Source: Actinoplanes sandaracinus (GTDB lineage: Bacteria; Actinomycetota; Actinomycetes; Mycobacteriales; Micromonosporaceae). From it: DNA of 64,000 nt. The stretch's first letter is position 1. The number at the start of each line of letters is the position of its first letter. The stretch covers positions 1 to 64,000 of the forward strand of contig NZ_JASCTH010000036.1 of the NCBI RefSeq assembly GCF_030009775.1. The letters are read 5' to 3'. Below the pieces are notes generated by a model. It was not told the DNA's origin. It made no database searches and saw nothing but the letters and a program-made list of their open reading frames with translations. The translations under genes and the position numbers were made by a program. Shown one piece after another: positions 22,894 through 31,825 of this stretch.

Positions 22894-25851
22894 GTGCCGT
22901 CGCCGACCACGACATTCCTGGCCGGCGTCGCCGTCGCGCTCACCGGCAACATGGCCACCAACGCGATCGACCCGCCCGACTCCTGGACGTGGTGGCCGTG
23001 GGCGGTGTGGACGGCCGTCGCCCTGCTGGTCGGCGGGTCACTGTGGATCGAGGTGGCCCGCCGCCGGGCCACCGTCGCCACGAAACCCGACGACGTGGTC
23101 ACCGACCTGCTCGCCCCGATCGAGAGGGTCTGGGCCCGGGAGGCGGTCCGCCGGGAGGTGACCCGGCCCGCGCCCGTCCTGGTCCACTGGTCGTCCACCG
23201 GCCGGCTCGCCGCCGGCCGGCCGGCCGTGCTCGGCGACCCGTCGGCCGGTGGCTGGCAGGACTTCCCCCTCAGCGGCGCGACCGACACCCTCAACACCGA
23301 GATCGTCGCCGCGTTCCGCGGACTGCCACGCCGCCAGTTGGTCGTGCTCGGCGAGCCCGGCGCGGGCAAGAGCGTATTCGCCCTGCTGCTCACCCTCGGC
23401 CTGATCCGCACTCGGGCCGACGGCGAGCCGCTGCCGGTGCTGATCTCGGTCAACGGCTGGCATCCGGCCGACCCGATCGAGGACTTCCTGGCCCGCCGGC
23501 TCGCCGAGGACCAGCGGGCCGCCCTCGCCCGGCACGGTGATCCGCTCGCGGTGGCCCGACGCCTGGTCGAGCAGAACCGGGTGCTGCCGCTGCTGGACGG
23601 ACTGGACGAGTTGCCCACCCCGGCGATCGGCTCGGCGCTGCGGGCACTCGACGAGTACGCGTCGGCCGGACGGCCGCTGGTGGTGACCTGCCGCGTCCGG
23701 GAGTACGAGAAGGCCGGGCACATCCTGACGACCGCGGCGGTCGTCGAACTGGCGCCGGTCACCGCGGACGCCGCCGTCGCGTACCTGTCCTATCCGGAGT
23801 CGGCCCGCGACCGCTGGGAGCCGGTCTTCGCCCGCCTGCGCCGCGCCGACCGGGCGGATCCGCTGGTCCGTACCCTGTCGACGCCGTTGATGGTGTCCCT
23901 GGCCCGGACCGCATATCAGTCCCCCGGGACGAGCCCCGCGGAACTGCTGACCCTCCAGAGCCGGCCGGTGATCGCCGGGCGGTTGATGGACGCCTTCCTC
24001 ACCGCCGCCTATCCCGGCGCGAAGCAACGACGCTGGCTGAGTTGCCTGGCCTATCACCTGTACACGGCGGGTACCCGGGACCTGCGGTGGTGGCAGTTCG
24101 ACCCGGGGATGCTGACGGCCCGGCCGGACCGCGCCCGGCGCAGTGTCGTGATCGTCGCCGCGCTCATCGCCGCCCTGCTCGCCGGGACGCTCGCTGCCGT
24201 CGCCGGCCTGGTCGTGCACTGGGCCGCGGTCACGGCCGCCCTCATCGTGGCGGTCGCGGCTTCGGGCCGGCTGCGACGCCTGTGGCCGGCGGACCATCCG
24301 CCGACCGAGTTCAGCCCGGTCGGCGACGGCCACCCTCACCCGTTCCGGACCGGTTTCCTGAGCGGCGTCCTGACCGGCTTCATCACGACGCGCTGGACGG
24401 CGGCCCTGATCGGCGGGTTGATCTGCGGGGCGCTGCTCGCAGCCTGGTTCGCGTGGCGAAAGGACACCGTGCATCCCCGGCCCATCGCGCACACGATCGT
24501 CTCCGGCGCCGTGTTCGCGGCCGTCGCGACGGCGGTGGGCAGCCCGCCCGCGCTGGTCGGCGGCACCGCCGCCGCGCTCTACGGTTCGACCGCGGCGCTC
24601 TGCGGTGGCGGCTGGTCCCGGGTGCGATACCGCCTGACCCACGTGCGGCTCGCCGTGCGGGGCCGGCTGCCGTGGCGCTTGACGTCCTTTCTGGCCGACG
24701 CCCATCGGCGAGGGGTGCTCCGCCGGCCGGGCGCCGTCTACCAGTTCCGGCACGTCCTGCTCCAGGACCGCCTCGCCGGCTCGGTCCGCCGGGACGACCT
24801 GGAGATCCGGGCCGGGGCGGGCAATATCCCGGCTGTCCGGACGCTGGCGGAGGACCTCGTCGAGCGGGGCGAGACCGCCCTGGCTGTCGAGGTCCTGGCC
24901 CGGGCCGGTCGCGCGGACGTCCGGTCGGCCGACCGCCTCGCCGGTCTGCTGGTCGAGCTCGGCCGGCTCGACCAGCTCCGCGACCGGGCCGACCGTGGGG
25001 ACGTCTCCGCCTCCCGGGCACTGGCCGACCGGCTCGTGGCCCGGGGAGATCTCGGCGAGTTGCGCGAGCGGGCCGCGGCCGGCGACCCTGCCGCCCACGC
25101 GCGTGTGCTCGCCCTGATGGCCGAGCACGGGGACGCCGACGGCCTGCTGGCAGCGGTGGCCGACGGCGATCCGTCCGCGGCTCTGCACCTGGCCGATCTC
25201 CATGTCGCCGCCGGTCGCCGGGACGACGCGATAGCCCTCCTGGAAGGCATGGACGGGGACTGGGCCGTGGGACGCCGCCTGGCCGATCTCCGGCGGGAGG
25301 CCGGCGACATCGACGGCGCGGTCGCGATCCTGCGCGGCCTGGCACACGGCGGCGACGGACTCGCCTCGGCACAGTTGGCCGACCTTTACGTGCGCCAGGA
25401 CCGGATCAGTGAACTCTGGACCGCGGCGACGACCGGCGACCCTTATGCCGGCGACCGTCTGTCCCGACACCTTTTCGAGCGGAAGAACCTGGACGGGCTG
25501 CGCACGCTCGCGGCGAAGGGGGTCGCTTCCGCGTCGGCTCGGCGGGCGGACCTGCTTGTCCTGGCCGGCGACGTGACCGAGTTGATGCCCCTGGCGATCG
25601 CGGGTGACGGCGCGGCCGCCCGGGGGGCGGCCCGCGTCCTCGCCGACCGGGGAGAGACCGGCACGGCGATCGCGTTGCTGCACGCCTTGACCGACGTGCG
25701 GGACTCCGGGGTGGCCCTCCTGCTGGCGGAGTTGCTGGCCAGACAGGGTGAGATCGACGAGGCGATCGCGATCCTGCGTCCGCGGGCCGAGGACGGCGAC
25801 GAAAAGGCCGCCGAGGTGCTGGCCGAGCTGCAACGCACCGATCAGGAGTAG
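22894..25851 (+). CDS. Membrane-bound NACHT (STAND-type) NTPase with C-terminal helical repeats
   Basis: The product has 985 residues. Two N-terminal hydrophobic segments (about 5-20 and 33-52) precede a NACHT NTPase. Its Walker A is GEPGAGKS at 153-160 and its Walker B is LPLLDGLDELP with Asp235. A membrane block of four or more helices (about 420-570) follows. Next is a stretch that recurs in the 54049 protein (GRLPWRLTSFLADAHRR ... YQFRHVLL, about 588-630). The C-terminal third is a run of TPR/Sel1-like helical repeats (ETALAVEVLARAGRAD, DDAIALLEGM, GAVAILRGLA). STAND proteins act as signal-triggered switches, some in phage defence; here the trigger is unknown. The GTG start at 22894 has only a weak ribosome site. 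Its stop overlaps the convergent WYL gene by ten bases. Confidence 0.8.
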   Translation: MPSPTTTFLAGVAVALTGNMATNAIDPPDSWTWWPWAVWTAVALLVGGSLWIEVARRRATVATKPDDVVTDLLAPIERVWAREAVRREVTRPAPVLVHWSSTGRLAAGRPAVLGDPSAGGWQDFPLSGATDTLNTEIVAAFRGLPRRQLVVLGEPGAGKSVFALLLTLGLIRTRADGEPLPVLISVNGWHPADPIEDFLARRLAEDQRAALARHGDPLAVARRLVEQNRVLPLLDGLDELPTPAIGSALRALDEYASAGRPLVVTCRVREYEKAGHILTTAAVVELAPVTADAAVAYLSYPESARDRWEPVFARLRRADRADPLVRTLSTPLMVSLARTAYQSPGTSPAELLTLQSRPVIAGRLMDAFLTAAYPGAKQRRWLSCLAYHLYTAGTRDLRWWQFDPGMLTARPDRARRSVVIVAALIAALLAGTLAAVAGLVVHWAAVTAALIVAVAASGRLRRLWPADHPPTEFSPVGDGHPHPFRTGFLSGVLTGFITTRWTAALIGGLICGALLAAWFAWRKDTVHPRPIAHTIVSGAVFAAVATAVGSPPALVGGTAAALYGSTAALCGGGWSRVRYRLTHVRLAVRGRLPWRLTSFLADAHRRGVLRRPGAVYQFRHVLLQDRLAGSVRRDDLEIRAGAGNIPAVRTLAEDLVERGETALAVEVLARAGRADVRSADRLAGLLVELGRLDQLRDRADRGDVSASRALADRLVARGDLGELRERAAAGDPAAHARVLALMAEHGDADGLLAAVADGDPSAALHLADLHVAAGRRDDAIALLEGMDGDWAVGRRLADLRREAGDIDGAVAILRGLAHGGDGLASAQLADLYVRQDRISELWTAATTGDPYAGDRLSRHLFERKNLDGLRTLAAKGVASASARRADLLVLAGDVTELMPLAIAGDGAAARGAARVLADRGETGTAIALLHALTDVRDSGVALLLAELLARQGEIDEAIAILRPRAEDGDEKAAEVLAELQRTDQE

Positions 25852-26813
25852 AAGCGGGCCATCGCGGCCACGCTGGACCGCATCATCTCGCGTAGTTCGG
25901 CTGGTTCGAGGACCTCGACGTCGGCGCCGAGGCGCAGGAAGTCGGCGTGGGCGTGTTTCACCGACTCGACCGGCAGGGTCACCGTGGTCCAGCCGTCCGG
26001 GCCGGGTTCGCCGAGACCGTCGCGGACGTTGCGGGCCATAGCCCGCGTCATCAGGTACGGGATCCGCTCGATCCCGGCGGGCGAGAGCCGCACCGTGGCC
26101 TCGTCGCGGTGCAGGCGTCGTTCGAAGTCGGCCGCCCACCGCGCCCAGCTCGCCGCCAGATCGAAGCCCTCCGGTCGCTCGAAGGTCTCGTCCAGCACCG
26201 TCAGATCCAGGATCGTGGCCACCCGATAGGTCCGGATGTCGGCCTCGACCTGCGCCACGAAATACCAGACTCCGGCCTTGAGCACGATGCCGAGCGGCGA
26301 GATCTCCCGCTCCACCTCGCGCGGCTGCCGCCACCGCAGGTAACGCATGCGGGCCCGCCGCCGGTTCCACACCGCCCCGGCGAGGGCCGCCAGATGCGGA
26401 TGCGACTCGGTCTCCCGGAACCATCCCGCCGGATCGAGGTGGAACCGGTCGCGGATCTCGTCGACGTGCCGGCTCAACCGGGCCGGCAGCGCCGCCCGCA
26501 GCTTCAACTCGGCCGTGGTCAGGACCGCACCCAGCCCGAGTTCGGCCGCGGCCTCCGGCATCCCGGCCAGGAAGATCGTCCCGGCCTCCTGCGGGGTGAG
26601 CCCGGTCAGCCTGGTCCGGTACCCGTCGACCAGCTGATATCCGCCGCCCGCCCCCAGTTCGGCGTAGACCGGCACGCCCGCCGCCGCCAGTGCTTCGATG
26701 TCGCGGTAGACGGTCCGCACCGAGACGCCGAGTGACTCGGCGAGCTGCTGCGCGGTCAGCCGCCCACGGTCCTGAAGCAGCAGGACCACGGACAACAGAC
26801 GGCTCGCACGCAT
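25842..26813 (-). CDS. WYL-domain transcriptional regulator
   Basis: The product has 323 residues. An N-terminal winged helix-turn-helix (MRASRLLSVVLLLQDRGRLT ... GVSVRTVYRDIEAL, HTH_11 type) is followed by a WYL sensor domain (IVLKAGVWYFVAQVEADIRT ... YRV) and a C-terminal extension. Actinobacterial WYL regulators bind DNA and sense nucleic-acid or small-molecule ligands. I start at ATG 26811-26813 because it opens the HTH directly. The gene is divergent from the VOC-family gene at 26914, with 100 bases between them, so it probably controls that gene and itself. Confidence 0.9.
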   Translation of the reverse strand: MRASRLLSVVLLLQDRGRLTAQQLAESLGVSVRTVYRDIEALAAAGVPVYAELGAGGGYQLVDGYRTRLTGLTPQEAGTIFLAGMPEAAAELGLGAVLTTAELKLRAALPARLSRHVDEIRDRFHLDPAGWFRETESHPHLAALAGAVWNRRRARMRYLRWRQPREVEREISPLGIVLKAGVWYFVAQVEADIRTYRVATILDLTVLDETFERPEGFDLAASWARWAADFERRLHRDEATVRLSPAGIERIPYLMTRAMARNVRDGLGEPGPDGWTTVTLPVESVKHAHADFLRLGADVEVLEPAELREMMRSSVAAMARFYS

Positions 26814-26913
26814 GCCCGGAAGACTGCCACACAAGACCGACAGAAGGTGTCAGTCATGCCTGGCAGAGTCGACCCCGAACGAAGCGAAGAACGACGAGAA
26901 AAGGAACACCACC

Positions 26914-27276
26914 ATGGCCCTCGCCCGGTACGTAGGCTTCTCGCTCGACTGCGATGACCCGGTCGCCCTGGCCGGCTTCTACACCGAACTGCTCGGCATG
27001 GAGGTCAGCTACACCAGCGACGAGTTCGTCTATCTGGGCGGCCCCGGCAACGGCATCGGCTTCGTCAAGGTCGAGAAGTATGTGCCGCCGACCTGGCCCG
27101 ACGCCGGCGTGCCGAAGCAGTCACACCTCGAGCTCAGCGTCGACGACCTGGAGGCCGGCGAGGCCGCGGTGCTCGCCATCGGCGCCACCAAGCCCGACTT
27201 CCAGCCGCAGCCGGACCGCTGGCGGGTGCTGCTCGACCCCGCCGGCCACCCGTTCTGCATCTCCGCGTCGATCTGA
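26914..27276 (+). CDS. VOC-family (glyoxalase/dioxygenase fold) protein
   Basis: The product has 120 residues. Paired beta-alpha-beta modules (GFSLDCDDPVALAGFYTELL and HLELSVDDLEAGEAAVLAIG, ending LLDPAGHPFCI) are typical of the vicinal-oxygen-chelate fold. Members are glyoxalases, dioxygenases or binding-type resistance proteins; the sequence does not decide. ATG 26914 has AAAGGA upstream. It is divergently paired with the WYL regulator. Confidence 0.85.
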   Translation: MALARYVGFSLDCDDPVALAGFYTELLGMEVSYTSDEFVYLGGPGNGIGFVKVEKYVPPTWPDAGVPKQSHLELSVDDLEAGEAAVLAIGATKPDFQPQPDRWRVLLDPAGHPFCISASI

Positions 27277-27284
27277 CGCGAGTG

Positions 27285-27314
27285 GCCGGCGGCGCCGTCC
27301 ACGGCGCCGCCGGC
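27285..27314. terminator. Bidirectional hairpin between convergent genes
   Basis: A perfect 13-bp inverted repeat (GCCGGCGGCGCCG, arms 27285-27297 and 27302-27314) with a 4-base loop lies between the VOC gene and the convergent hydrolase gene. Confidence 0.75.
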
Positions 27315-27351
27315 AGGGCCACAAGGCCGGCCCGCCCGGCCGTAGGGACAG

Positions 27352-28074
27352 TCAGGATTCGTGGAAGAAGGCGACCGCTTCGGCGAGCGCCCGATCCGTC
27401 AGCGCCGGATCGTGCCGCGGGCCCACGTCCCGCATGAACGCGTGCTCCCCGCCGGTGTAGACGTGCGCCTCCAGGTCGGTCAGGCCGGCGGCGTAGAGCT
27501 CGTTCAGGATGAACAGTCGCGCGTCGGCGGGCACGTGCGGATCCCGACTACCGAAAACGATCAGCAGCCGCCCCTGGATCTCCGCCGCCCGCCGGATCGA
27601 CCCCGCGTCCGCGTCGGCACCGAGAGCGCCGTTGTGCAGCCCCGTCGGATAGAAACACACGGTGGCCGCCACACGCGGATCGAACGCCGCCCGGAACGCC
27701 AGATGCCCGCCGATGCAGAAGCCCGTCACGAACAGTCTCGACACGTCGTCGCGCTGGTGCAGGTAGTCGAGCACCGCGGTCCGGTCGGCGTCGAACGAGG
27801 CCGTCGTGGTCGCCGCCGCCCCGTCGAGTCCACGCTGTTTCCCGGCGTCGTCGAACTCCAGCGCGACCCCGGCCAGCGGACCGTGCGGATAGATCTCCGG
27901 CACCGCCACCACGAACCCGGCGCTCGCCAGCCGCCGGGCCGTCCGCAGCGTCGACTCGGTCAGCTGAAAGATGTCCGTGTACAGCAGCAGGCCTGGCCAC
28001 TTTCGGTCATCGACCGGGCGCAGCACCAGTGTCCGGATGTCGCCGACCCGGACCTCTTCCTCACGCAACTTCAT
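27352..28074 (-). CDS. Dienelactone hydrolase-family protein
   Basis: The product has 240 residues with an alpha/beta-hydrolase fold. The catalytic triad is Cys120 in VTGFCIGGH, Asp178 in FGSRDPHVP and His211 in GGEHAFMRD. Classical members open dienelactones in chlorocatechol breakdown; most genomic copies act on other esters or lactones. I prefer ATG 28072-28074, with AAGG eight bases upstream, over the in-frame GTG at 28081-28083. The enzyme should be cytoplasmic. Neighbours give no pathway clue. Confidence 0.88.
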   Translation of the reverse strand: MKLREEEVRVGDIRTLVLRPVDDRKWPGLLLYTDIFQLTESTLRTARRLASAGFVVAVPEIYPHGPLAGVALEFDDAGKQRGLDGAAATTTASFDADRTAVLDYLHQRDDVSRLFVTGFCIGGHLAFRAAFDPRVAATVCFYPTGLHNGALGADADAGSIRRAAEIQGRLLIVFGSRDPHVPADARLFILNELYAAGLTDLEAHVYTGGEHAFMRDVGPRHDPALTDRALAEAVAFFHES

Positions 28075-28147
28075 GATCAGCACCTTACCGGCGGGAATCG
28101 GGCAAACGGCGCGCTAGGCACGGTTGGATAGCATGCGGGCGGTGCCG

Positions 28148-28858
28148 ATGACCTTTCCGACGCATCCCGCCGCGGTCCTGCCCCTCAAACTCTGGCGGCC
28201 CCGCTGGTTCGACGGGGTCGCCCTGGTTCTGGGCTCGGCGGCGCCCGATGTGGCGTACGCCTTCGACGGCAGCGGGCTCCCCGTCTGGCCGCTCTCTCAC
28301 CAGGTGCACGGACTGGTGCTCTGGTGCCTGCCGGTCACCCTGCTCGGCTGCTTCCTGATGCGCCGGGCCGCCCCGGTCGTCGCCGCGCACCTGCCCGGCG
28401 GCGGGCCGTTCGCTCTCCGCGACTACGGGGCGCTGCACACTTCCGGTCACTCCTGGTGGGTGACCGTGACGTCGGCCCTTCTCGGCGCCGCCAGCCACCT
28501 GCTCCTCGACGGGCTGGAACACGCGGTGCCCGTCATCGAACACCCGGCGCACGCGGTCGGAGCGGTCGCCATGACGGCGCTGGCGGTGGCGATCGGGCGC
28601 CGTCGCCTGATCCGCCGCTGGCACGGCGAGCCGCCGCGCCGCGAACGGCGTCCCCTCCGGTTCTGGTCCGTCGTGGTGGCGGCCGCTCTGCCCGCGCTCG
28701 CGGTCATCCCGTTCCTTCCGGCGGCGGGGCTGGCGCACACCACGGGGGTACGGGTGCTGTCCGCGCTCGCCGTGGCCCTGCTGCTCGCCGCGGCGGCGGG
28801 CAGCGCCGGCCGCCCGCACGAAGCCACGACCCCGTCCCCATCACATCCCCAGCCGTAG
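28148..28858 (+). CDS. DUF4184-family membrane protein
   Basis: The product has 236 residues. MTFPTHPAAVLPLKLWRPRW and VLGSAAPDVAYAFDG give the family signature of DUF4184 (F.HPAAVLPL ... GSxAPD). About six membrane helices follow, with conserved histidines (HTSGHSWW; HLLLDGLEH), resembling metal-dependent membrane hydrolases of the YdjM type. Function is not established. An in-frame ATG at 28133 is an alternative start; neither has a strong ribosome site. The gene ends with a Ser/Pro-rich tail, after which GTAGCC is repeated four times (28857-28880). Confidence 0.75.
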   Translation: MTFPTHPAAVLPLKLWRPRWFDGVALVLGSAAPDVAYAFDGSGLPVWPLSHQVHGLVLWCLPVTLLGCFLMRRAAPVVAAHLPGGGPFALRDYGALHTSGHSWWVTVTSALLGAASHLLLDGLEHAVPVIEHPAHAVGAVAMTALAVAIGRRRLIRRWHGEPPRRERRPLRFWSVVVAAALPALAVIPFLPAAGLAHTTGVRVLSALAVALLLAAAAGSAGRPHEATTPSPSHPQP

Positions 28859-28982
28859 CCGTAGCCGTAGCCGCGCCGCCCTATCCCACCGCCGTGAGAT
28901 GTCTGCGCTACGGCCGGGGTGTGGCGACCGCGACCGGGCCGTAGCGGGGGCGTGTTGTCCGGCCGTGCTGGGATGGCTGGGC

Positions 28983-29023
28983 TACGGCTGACCGCACTGT
29001 GGACTGGAGTGCGGTCAGCCGTA
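28983..29023. terminator. Bidirectional hairpin between DUF4184 and sigma factor genes
   Basis: A perfect 16-bp inverted repeat (TACGGCTGACCGCACT, arms 28983-28998 and 29008-29023) with a 9-base loop lies between converging genes, 14 bases from the sigma factor stop. Confidence 0.8.
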
Positions 29024-29036
29024 CCGGCGGAGGGTC

Positions 29037-29972
29037 TCAGTTTTGACCGTGCGCCGGGCGGAGACCGAGGTCGGAGACCGGGCCGAGATGGCCGAGCTTG
29101 TCGGGGTTGACCACCGAGCGGACCGCGAGCACGACGCCGTCGGTGACCTCCAGCGACATCACGCCGATCACCCGCTGCTCGGGGTCGTGCAGCACCGCGC
29201 CCGGCTGACCGTTCACCCACGCCTGCCGCACGGTGACGCCCATCCGCTGCATGCGGCGGAACAGCCCGGCGAACAGCCTGGCCACCTGGAGCCGCCCGAC
29301 CGGTGGGGTCGCGAGCGCCGCCGCCTTGCCGCCACCGTCGCCGACCATCACCACGTCGGGCGCGAGCATGGCCATCAGGGCGTCGATGTCGCCGCCGGCC
29401 GCGGCGTCGAAGAAGCGGTCGGCGAGCGCGGCGGTCTCGGCTCGGCGGGCGGCCGGGCCGTCGAGCGCGGGGGAGTCCGCGGCGATGCGCTGCCGGGCCC
29501 GGGCGAAGATCTGCCGGCAGTTCGCCTCCGACTTGCCGACGGTCCGCGCCACGTCGGGATAGGCGTACCCGAACACCTCCCGCAGCATGAACACCGCCCG
29601 CTCGACCGGCGACAGCGCCTCCAACAGCACCAGGAACGCCATCGACAGCGAATCGGCGAGTTCGGCGTGCTCGGCCGGGCCGGGATCGCCGGCCGGCACC
29701 ACGATCGGCTCGGGCAGCCAGGCGCCGACGTAGGTCTCCCGCCGCACCCGGGCCGAACCCAGGTGGTTGATGCCGAGCCGGGTCACGGCCGTCGTCAGGT
29801 ACGCCTTCACGTTCTCCACCGCGGTCCCGGCCTTACGTGCCTTGACCAGACCGAGCATGGCGTCCTGCACGATGTCCTCGGCGTCGCCGACGGAACCGGT
29901 CATCCCGTACGCGATGGAGAACAGCAGCGGCCGGTAGCCGGCCGCCGCCGTCTCGTCGGATAACGTCGTCAC
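29037..29972 (-). CDS. ECF41-type RNA polymerase sigma factor (SigJ-like)
   Basis: The product has 311 residues. Sigma regions 2 (LFSIAYGMTGSVGDAEDIVQ) and 4 (LSPVERAVFMLREVFGYAYP ... EANCRQIFARAR) are followed by a SnoaL-like C-terminal domain (about 190-300, from FFDAAAGGDIDALMAMLAPD) that tunes activity in place of an anti-sigma factor (known for ECF41). GTG 29970-29972 overlaps the stop of the upstream decarboxylase-like gene by the four bases GTGA, so translation is coupled. The C-terminal sequence includes NPDKL, the motif ECF41 proteins use for self-control. Confidence 0.9.
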   Translation of the reverse strand: MTTLSDETAAAGYRPLLFSIAYGMTGSVGDAEDIVQDAMLGLVKARKAGTAVENVKAYLTTAVTRLGINHLGSARVRRETYVGAWLPEPIVVPAGDPGPAEHAELADSLSMAFLVLLEALSPVERAVFMLREVFGYAYPDVARTVGKSEANCRQIFARARQRIAADSPALDGPAARRAETAALADRFFDAAAGGDIDALMAMLAPDVVMVGDGGGKAAALATPPVGRLQVARLFAGLFRRMQRMGVTVRQAWVNGQPGAVLHDPEQRVIGVMSLEVTDGVVLAVRSVVNPDKLGHLGPVSDLGLRPAHGQN

Positions 29973-30442
29973 AGGTGCTGACCCACCTGGTACCAGCCGG
30001 CCGGTTGCTGCACGATCACATTGAACCGGTTGAACGCGTTGATCATCGCGATCGTCGCCACCAGACCGGCGAGCTGGTTCTCGTCGTAGTGCTTGGCCGC
30101 GTTCGCCCAGACGTCGTCGGAGACGCCGCCGGCGCCGTCCGCGATCCGCGTGCCCTCCTCGGTCAGCTCCAGCGCGGCCCGTTCGGCGTCGCTGAACACC
30201 GTCGCCTCCCGCCACGCCGCGACCAGGTGCAGTCGCTGCGCGGTCTCGCCCGCGTGCGCCGCCTCCTTCGTGTGCATGTCGACGCAGAACGCGCAGCCGT
30301 TGATCTGGCTGGCCCGCAGCAGCACCAGCTCCCGTGTCGAGGCGGGCAGGCCGGAGTCCTTCACCGCCGCGCCGGCAGCGGCGAAGTGCTTCGCGATCTT
30401 CCCCGAGACCGGGTTGCTGAGAAGGTCCAGACGAGCTTCCAT
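29969..30442 (-). CDS. Carboxymuconolactone decarboxylase (AhpD-like) family protein
   Basis: The product has 157 residues. The AhpD-like redox motif is INGCAFCVDMHTKEA (Cys50, Cys53, His57), so it is likely a peroxidase-type or disulphide-reducing enzyme in the cytoplasm. ATG 30440-30442 has AGGGAG six bases upstream. The gene directly precedes and overlaps the ECF41 sigma factor, the standard ECF41 arrangement in which the sigma factor activates this gene and itself from one promoter. Confidence 0.9.
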   Translation of the reverse strand: MEARLDLLSNPVSGKIAKHFAAAGAAVKDSGLPASTRELVLLRASQINGCAFCVDMHTKEAAHAGETAQRLHLVAAWREATVFSDAERAALELTEEGTRIADGAGGVSDDVWANAAKHYDENQLAGLVATIAMINAFNRFNVIVQQPAGWYQVGQHL

Positions 30443-30480
30443 GGCCGACTCCCTTTCCGTTGTCGTTGCTCGCCCTCTCA

Positions 30481-30507
30481 GACAGAACACGCGCCGATTC
30501 TGTGACA
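30481..30507 (-). promoter_or_regulatory. ECF41-type promoter
   Basis: Read on the minus strand, TGTCACA (30501-30507) and TGTC (30481-30484) are separated by 16 bases. This is close to the ECF41 consensus TGTCACA-N16-CGTC and lies about 40 bases before the start of the decarboxylase-like gene that leads the sigma operon. Confidence 0.7.
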
Positions 30508-30647
30508 CCGCCCCCGGGAAATCATCGAAAATCTTCCAACGACCGGCGAGGGGTACGGCCACCCGAGGGCCTCGACGGCGAATATGGTCTGGTGGCGGAG
30601 CTGAAGGCCGGCATGGCACGGGTTTGCGAAGCGATGTGGAGTCGGGC

Positions 30648-31025
30648 GTGTTCGACGAGCTTTTTCCGATCTTGACGACTCCGGACCTGGCGCGGTGCCT
30701 CGGCTTCTACCGCGACCTGCTGGGCGGCGAGGTGACCTACCGGTTCCCGGCGGACGGCGAGCCGGCCTACGTCGCCCTGCGGCTCGGGCGCTCGCAACTC
30801 GGCATCGGTCAACAGGACGAGCCGGGCGTCCTCGCCAACGAGCGCATCACGCTGTGGGTCTATGCCGAGGACTGCGACGCCGGGCTCGATCGGTTACGCG
30901 GCGGCGGCGCCGAGGTGATCCAGGAGCCGGTCGACCAGCCGTGGGGAGAGCGCATGGCCACGGTCCTCGACCCCGACGGCAATCGCGTGATCATCGCGTC
31001 CCGCCAAGCGCCCTCGGCACCGTGA
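30648..31025 (+). CDS. VOC-family protein, bleomycin-resistance/glyoxalase type
   Basis: The product has 125 residues. FDELFPILTTPDLARCLGFY opens a VOC fold, and ATVLDPDGNRVIIAS is the typical C-terminal strand with its conserved aspartate and glycine. The start GTG 30648 has GGAG six bases upstream; the longer open frame upstream is antisense to the ECF41 operon and is not used. It stands alone, divergent from that operon. Confidence 0.85.
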   Translation: MFDELFPILTTPDLARCLGFYRDLLGGEVTYRFPADGEPAYVALRLGRSQLGIGQQDEPGVLANERITLWVYAEDCDAGLDRLRGGGAEVIQEPVDQPWGERMATVLDPDGNRVIIASRQAPSAP

Positions 31026-31104
31026 CGACGCCGGCGGCGGCGTGACGCCGGAACCGGCCGCCGCCCGGGTCGTGGCGCGACGGCCGGGCGGGGGGCCTCG
31101 GCGG

Positions 31105-31740
31105 CTACGCGGCGTCGCGGTCGCCGCTCGCCATGTCGCCGACCGCCGGGGTGCCCGGCATGAGGCCGTAACGCAGGAGCACAGCGCCCGTGGGGGAGGT
31201 GACCGCAGGTTCCAGGAGCTTCAGGTTGGCCGGCGTCGCGCCACCGTCGAAGACCTTCTTACCGACGCCCAGCACGATGGGGTAGACCCACAGGTTGAGC
31301 CGGTCGAAGAGGCGCTCGCGCAGAAGGGTCCGCACCAGGTTGAGGCTTCCGATCACGTGGATGTGCTCGTGCCTGTCCCGCAGTTCCCGCACCGCGCCGG
31401 CCAGGTCGGCCTCGAGCAGCGCCGAACCCGCCCACGTCAGCTCCGGTTCGCCGCGCGAGGCGACGTACTTCGGAACGCTGTTGAACAGGGTGGCGATCCC
31501 GCCGTCCGGGCCCTGTTCCTGACGCGGCCAGTACCCGGCGAAGATGTCGTAGGTCCGGCGGCCCAGCAGCAGCGCGTCCAGGCCCCGCATGCCGGCCCGC
31601 ACCCGCTCGCCGACCACATCGTCGAACAGGGGGGCCTGCCAGCCTCCGAACGCGAAGCCGTCGGGGTCCTCCTCGGGTCCTCCCGGGGCCTGGGCCACCA
31701 GGTCGAGCGTGGCGAAAAGGTCGATGTGGATCGTGCCCAT
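31105..31740 (-). CDS. Dihydrofolate reductase-like (RibD C-terminal) family protein
   Basis: The product has 211 residues. MGTIHIDLFATLDLVAQAPG, LLLGRRTYDIFAGYWP, HVIGSLNLVRTLL and LWVYPIVLGVGKKVFD give the nucleotide-binding fold shared by DHFR and RibD reductases (the yyaP/yhjK subfamily found widely in actinobacteria). Its own substrate is unknown. ATG 31738-31740 has GGGAGG seven bases upstream. Confidence 0.88.
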   Translation of the reverse strand: MGTIHIDLFATLDLVAQAPGGPEEDPDGFAFGGWQAPLFDDVVGERVRAGMRGLDALLLGRRTYDIFAGYWPRQEQGPDGGIATLFNSVPKYVASRGEPELTWAGSALLEADLAGAVRELRDRHEHIHVIGSLNLVRTLLRERLFDRLNLWVYPIVLGVGKKVFDGGATPANLKLLEPAVTSPTGAVLLRYGLMPGTPAVGDMASGDRDAA

Positions 31741-31825
31741 GATCGGTCCTCCCGGTGTTCCGGTGTGCTGACACCGATCAGACCGGCTCGCGGGCACGAA
31801 CTCATCGCTCTCCCCGGAGGATTCC

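Noticed and set aside
20811..23762. Long reverse open frame (983 codons) across the cellulase 3' part
   Set aside because: It is antisense of a clear GH5-FN3-CBM2 coding sequence and shows no domain of its own.
22894..25851. Calling the NACHT proteins proven antiphage Avs or bNACHT genes
   Set aside because: Only the NTPase core is shared; the membrane helices and C-terminal domains differ from described systems and nothing in the sequence shows activity.
23038..26832. A very long open reverse frame (1264 codons) antisense to the NACHT and WYL genes
   Set aside because: Its sequence is low-complexity Arg/Gly/Pro-rich, typical of the antisense of a GC-rich gene, and it runs through two well-supported genes on both strands.
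28857..28880. Short GTAGCC tandem repeat as a CRISPR or regulatory array
   Set aside because: Only four 6-bp units without spacers, lying at the end of a gene; it is a simple-sequence repeat. No CRISPR array was found anywhere in the window.
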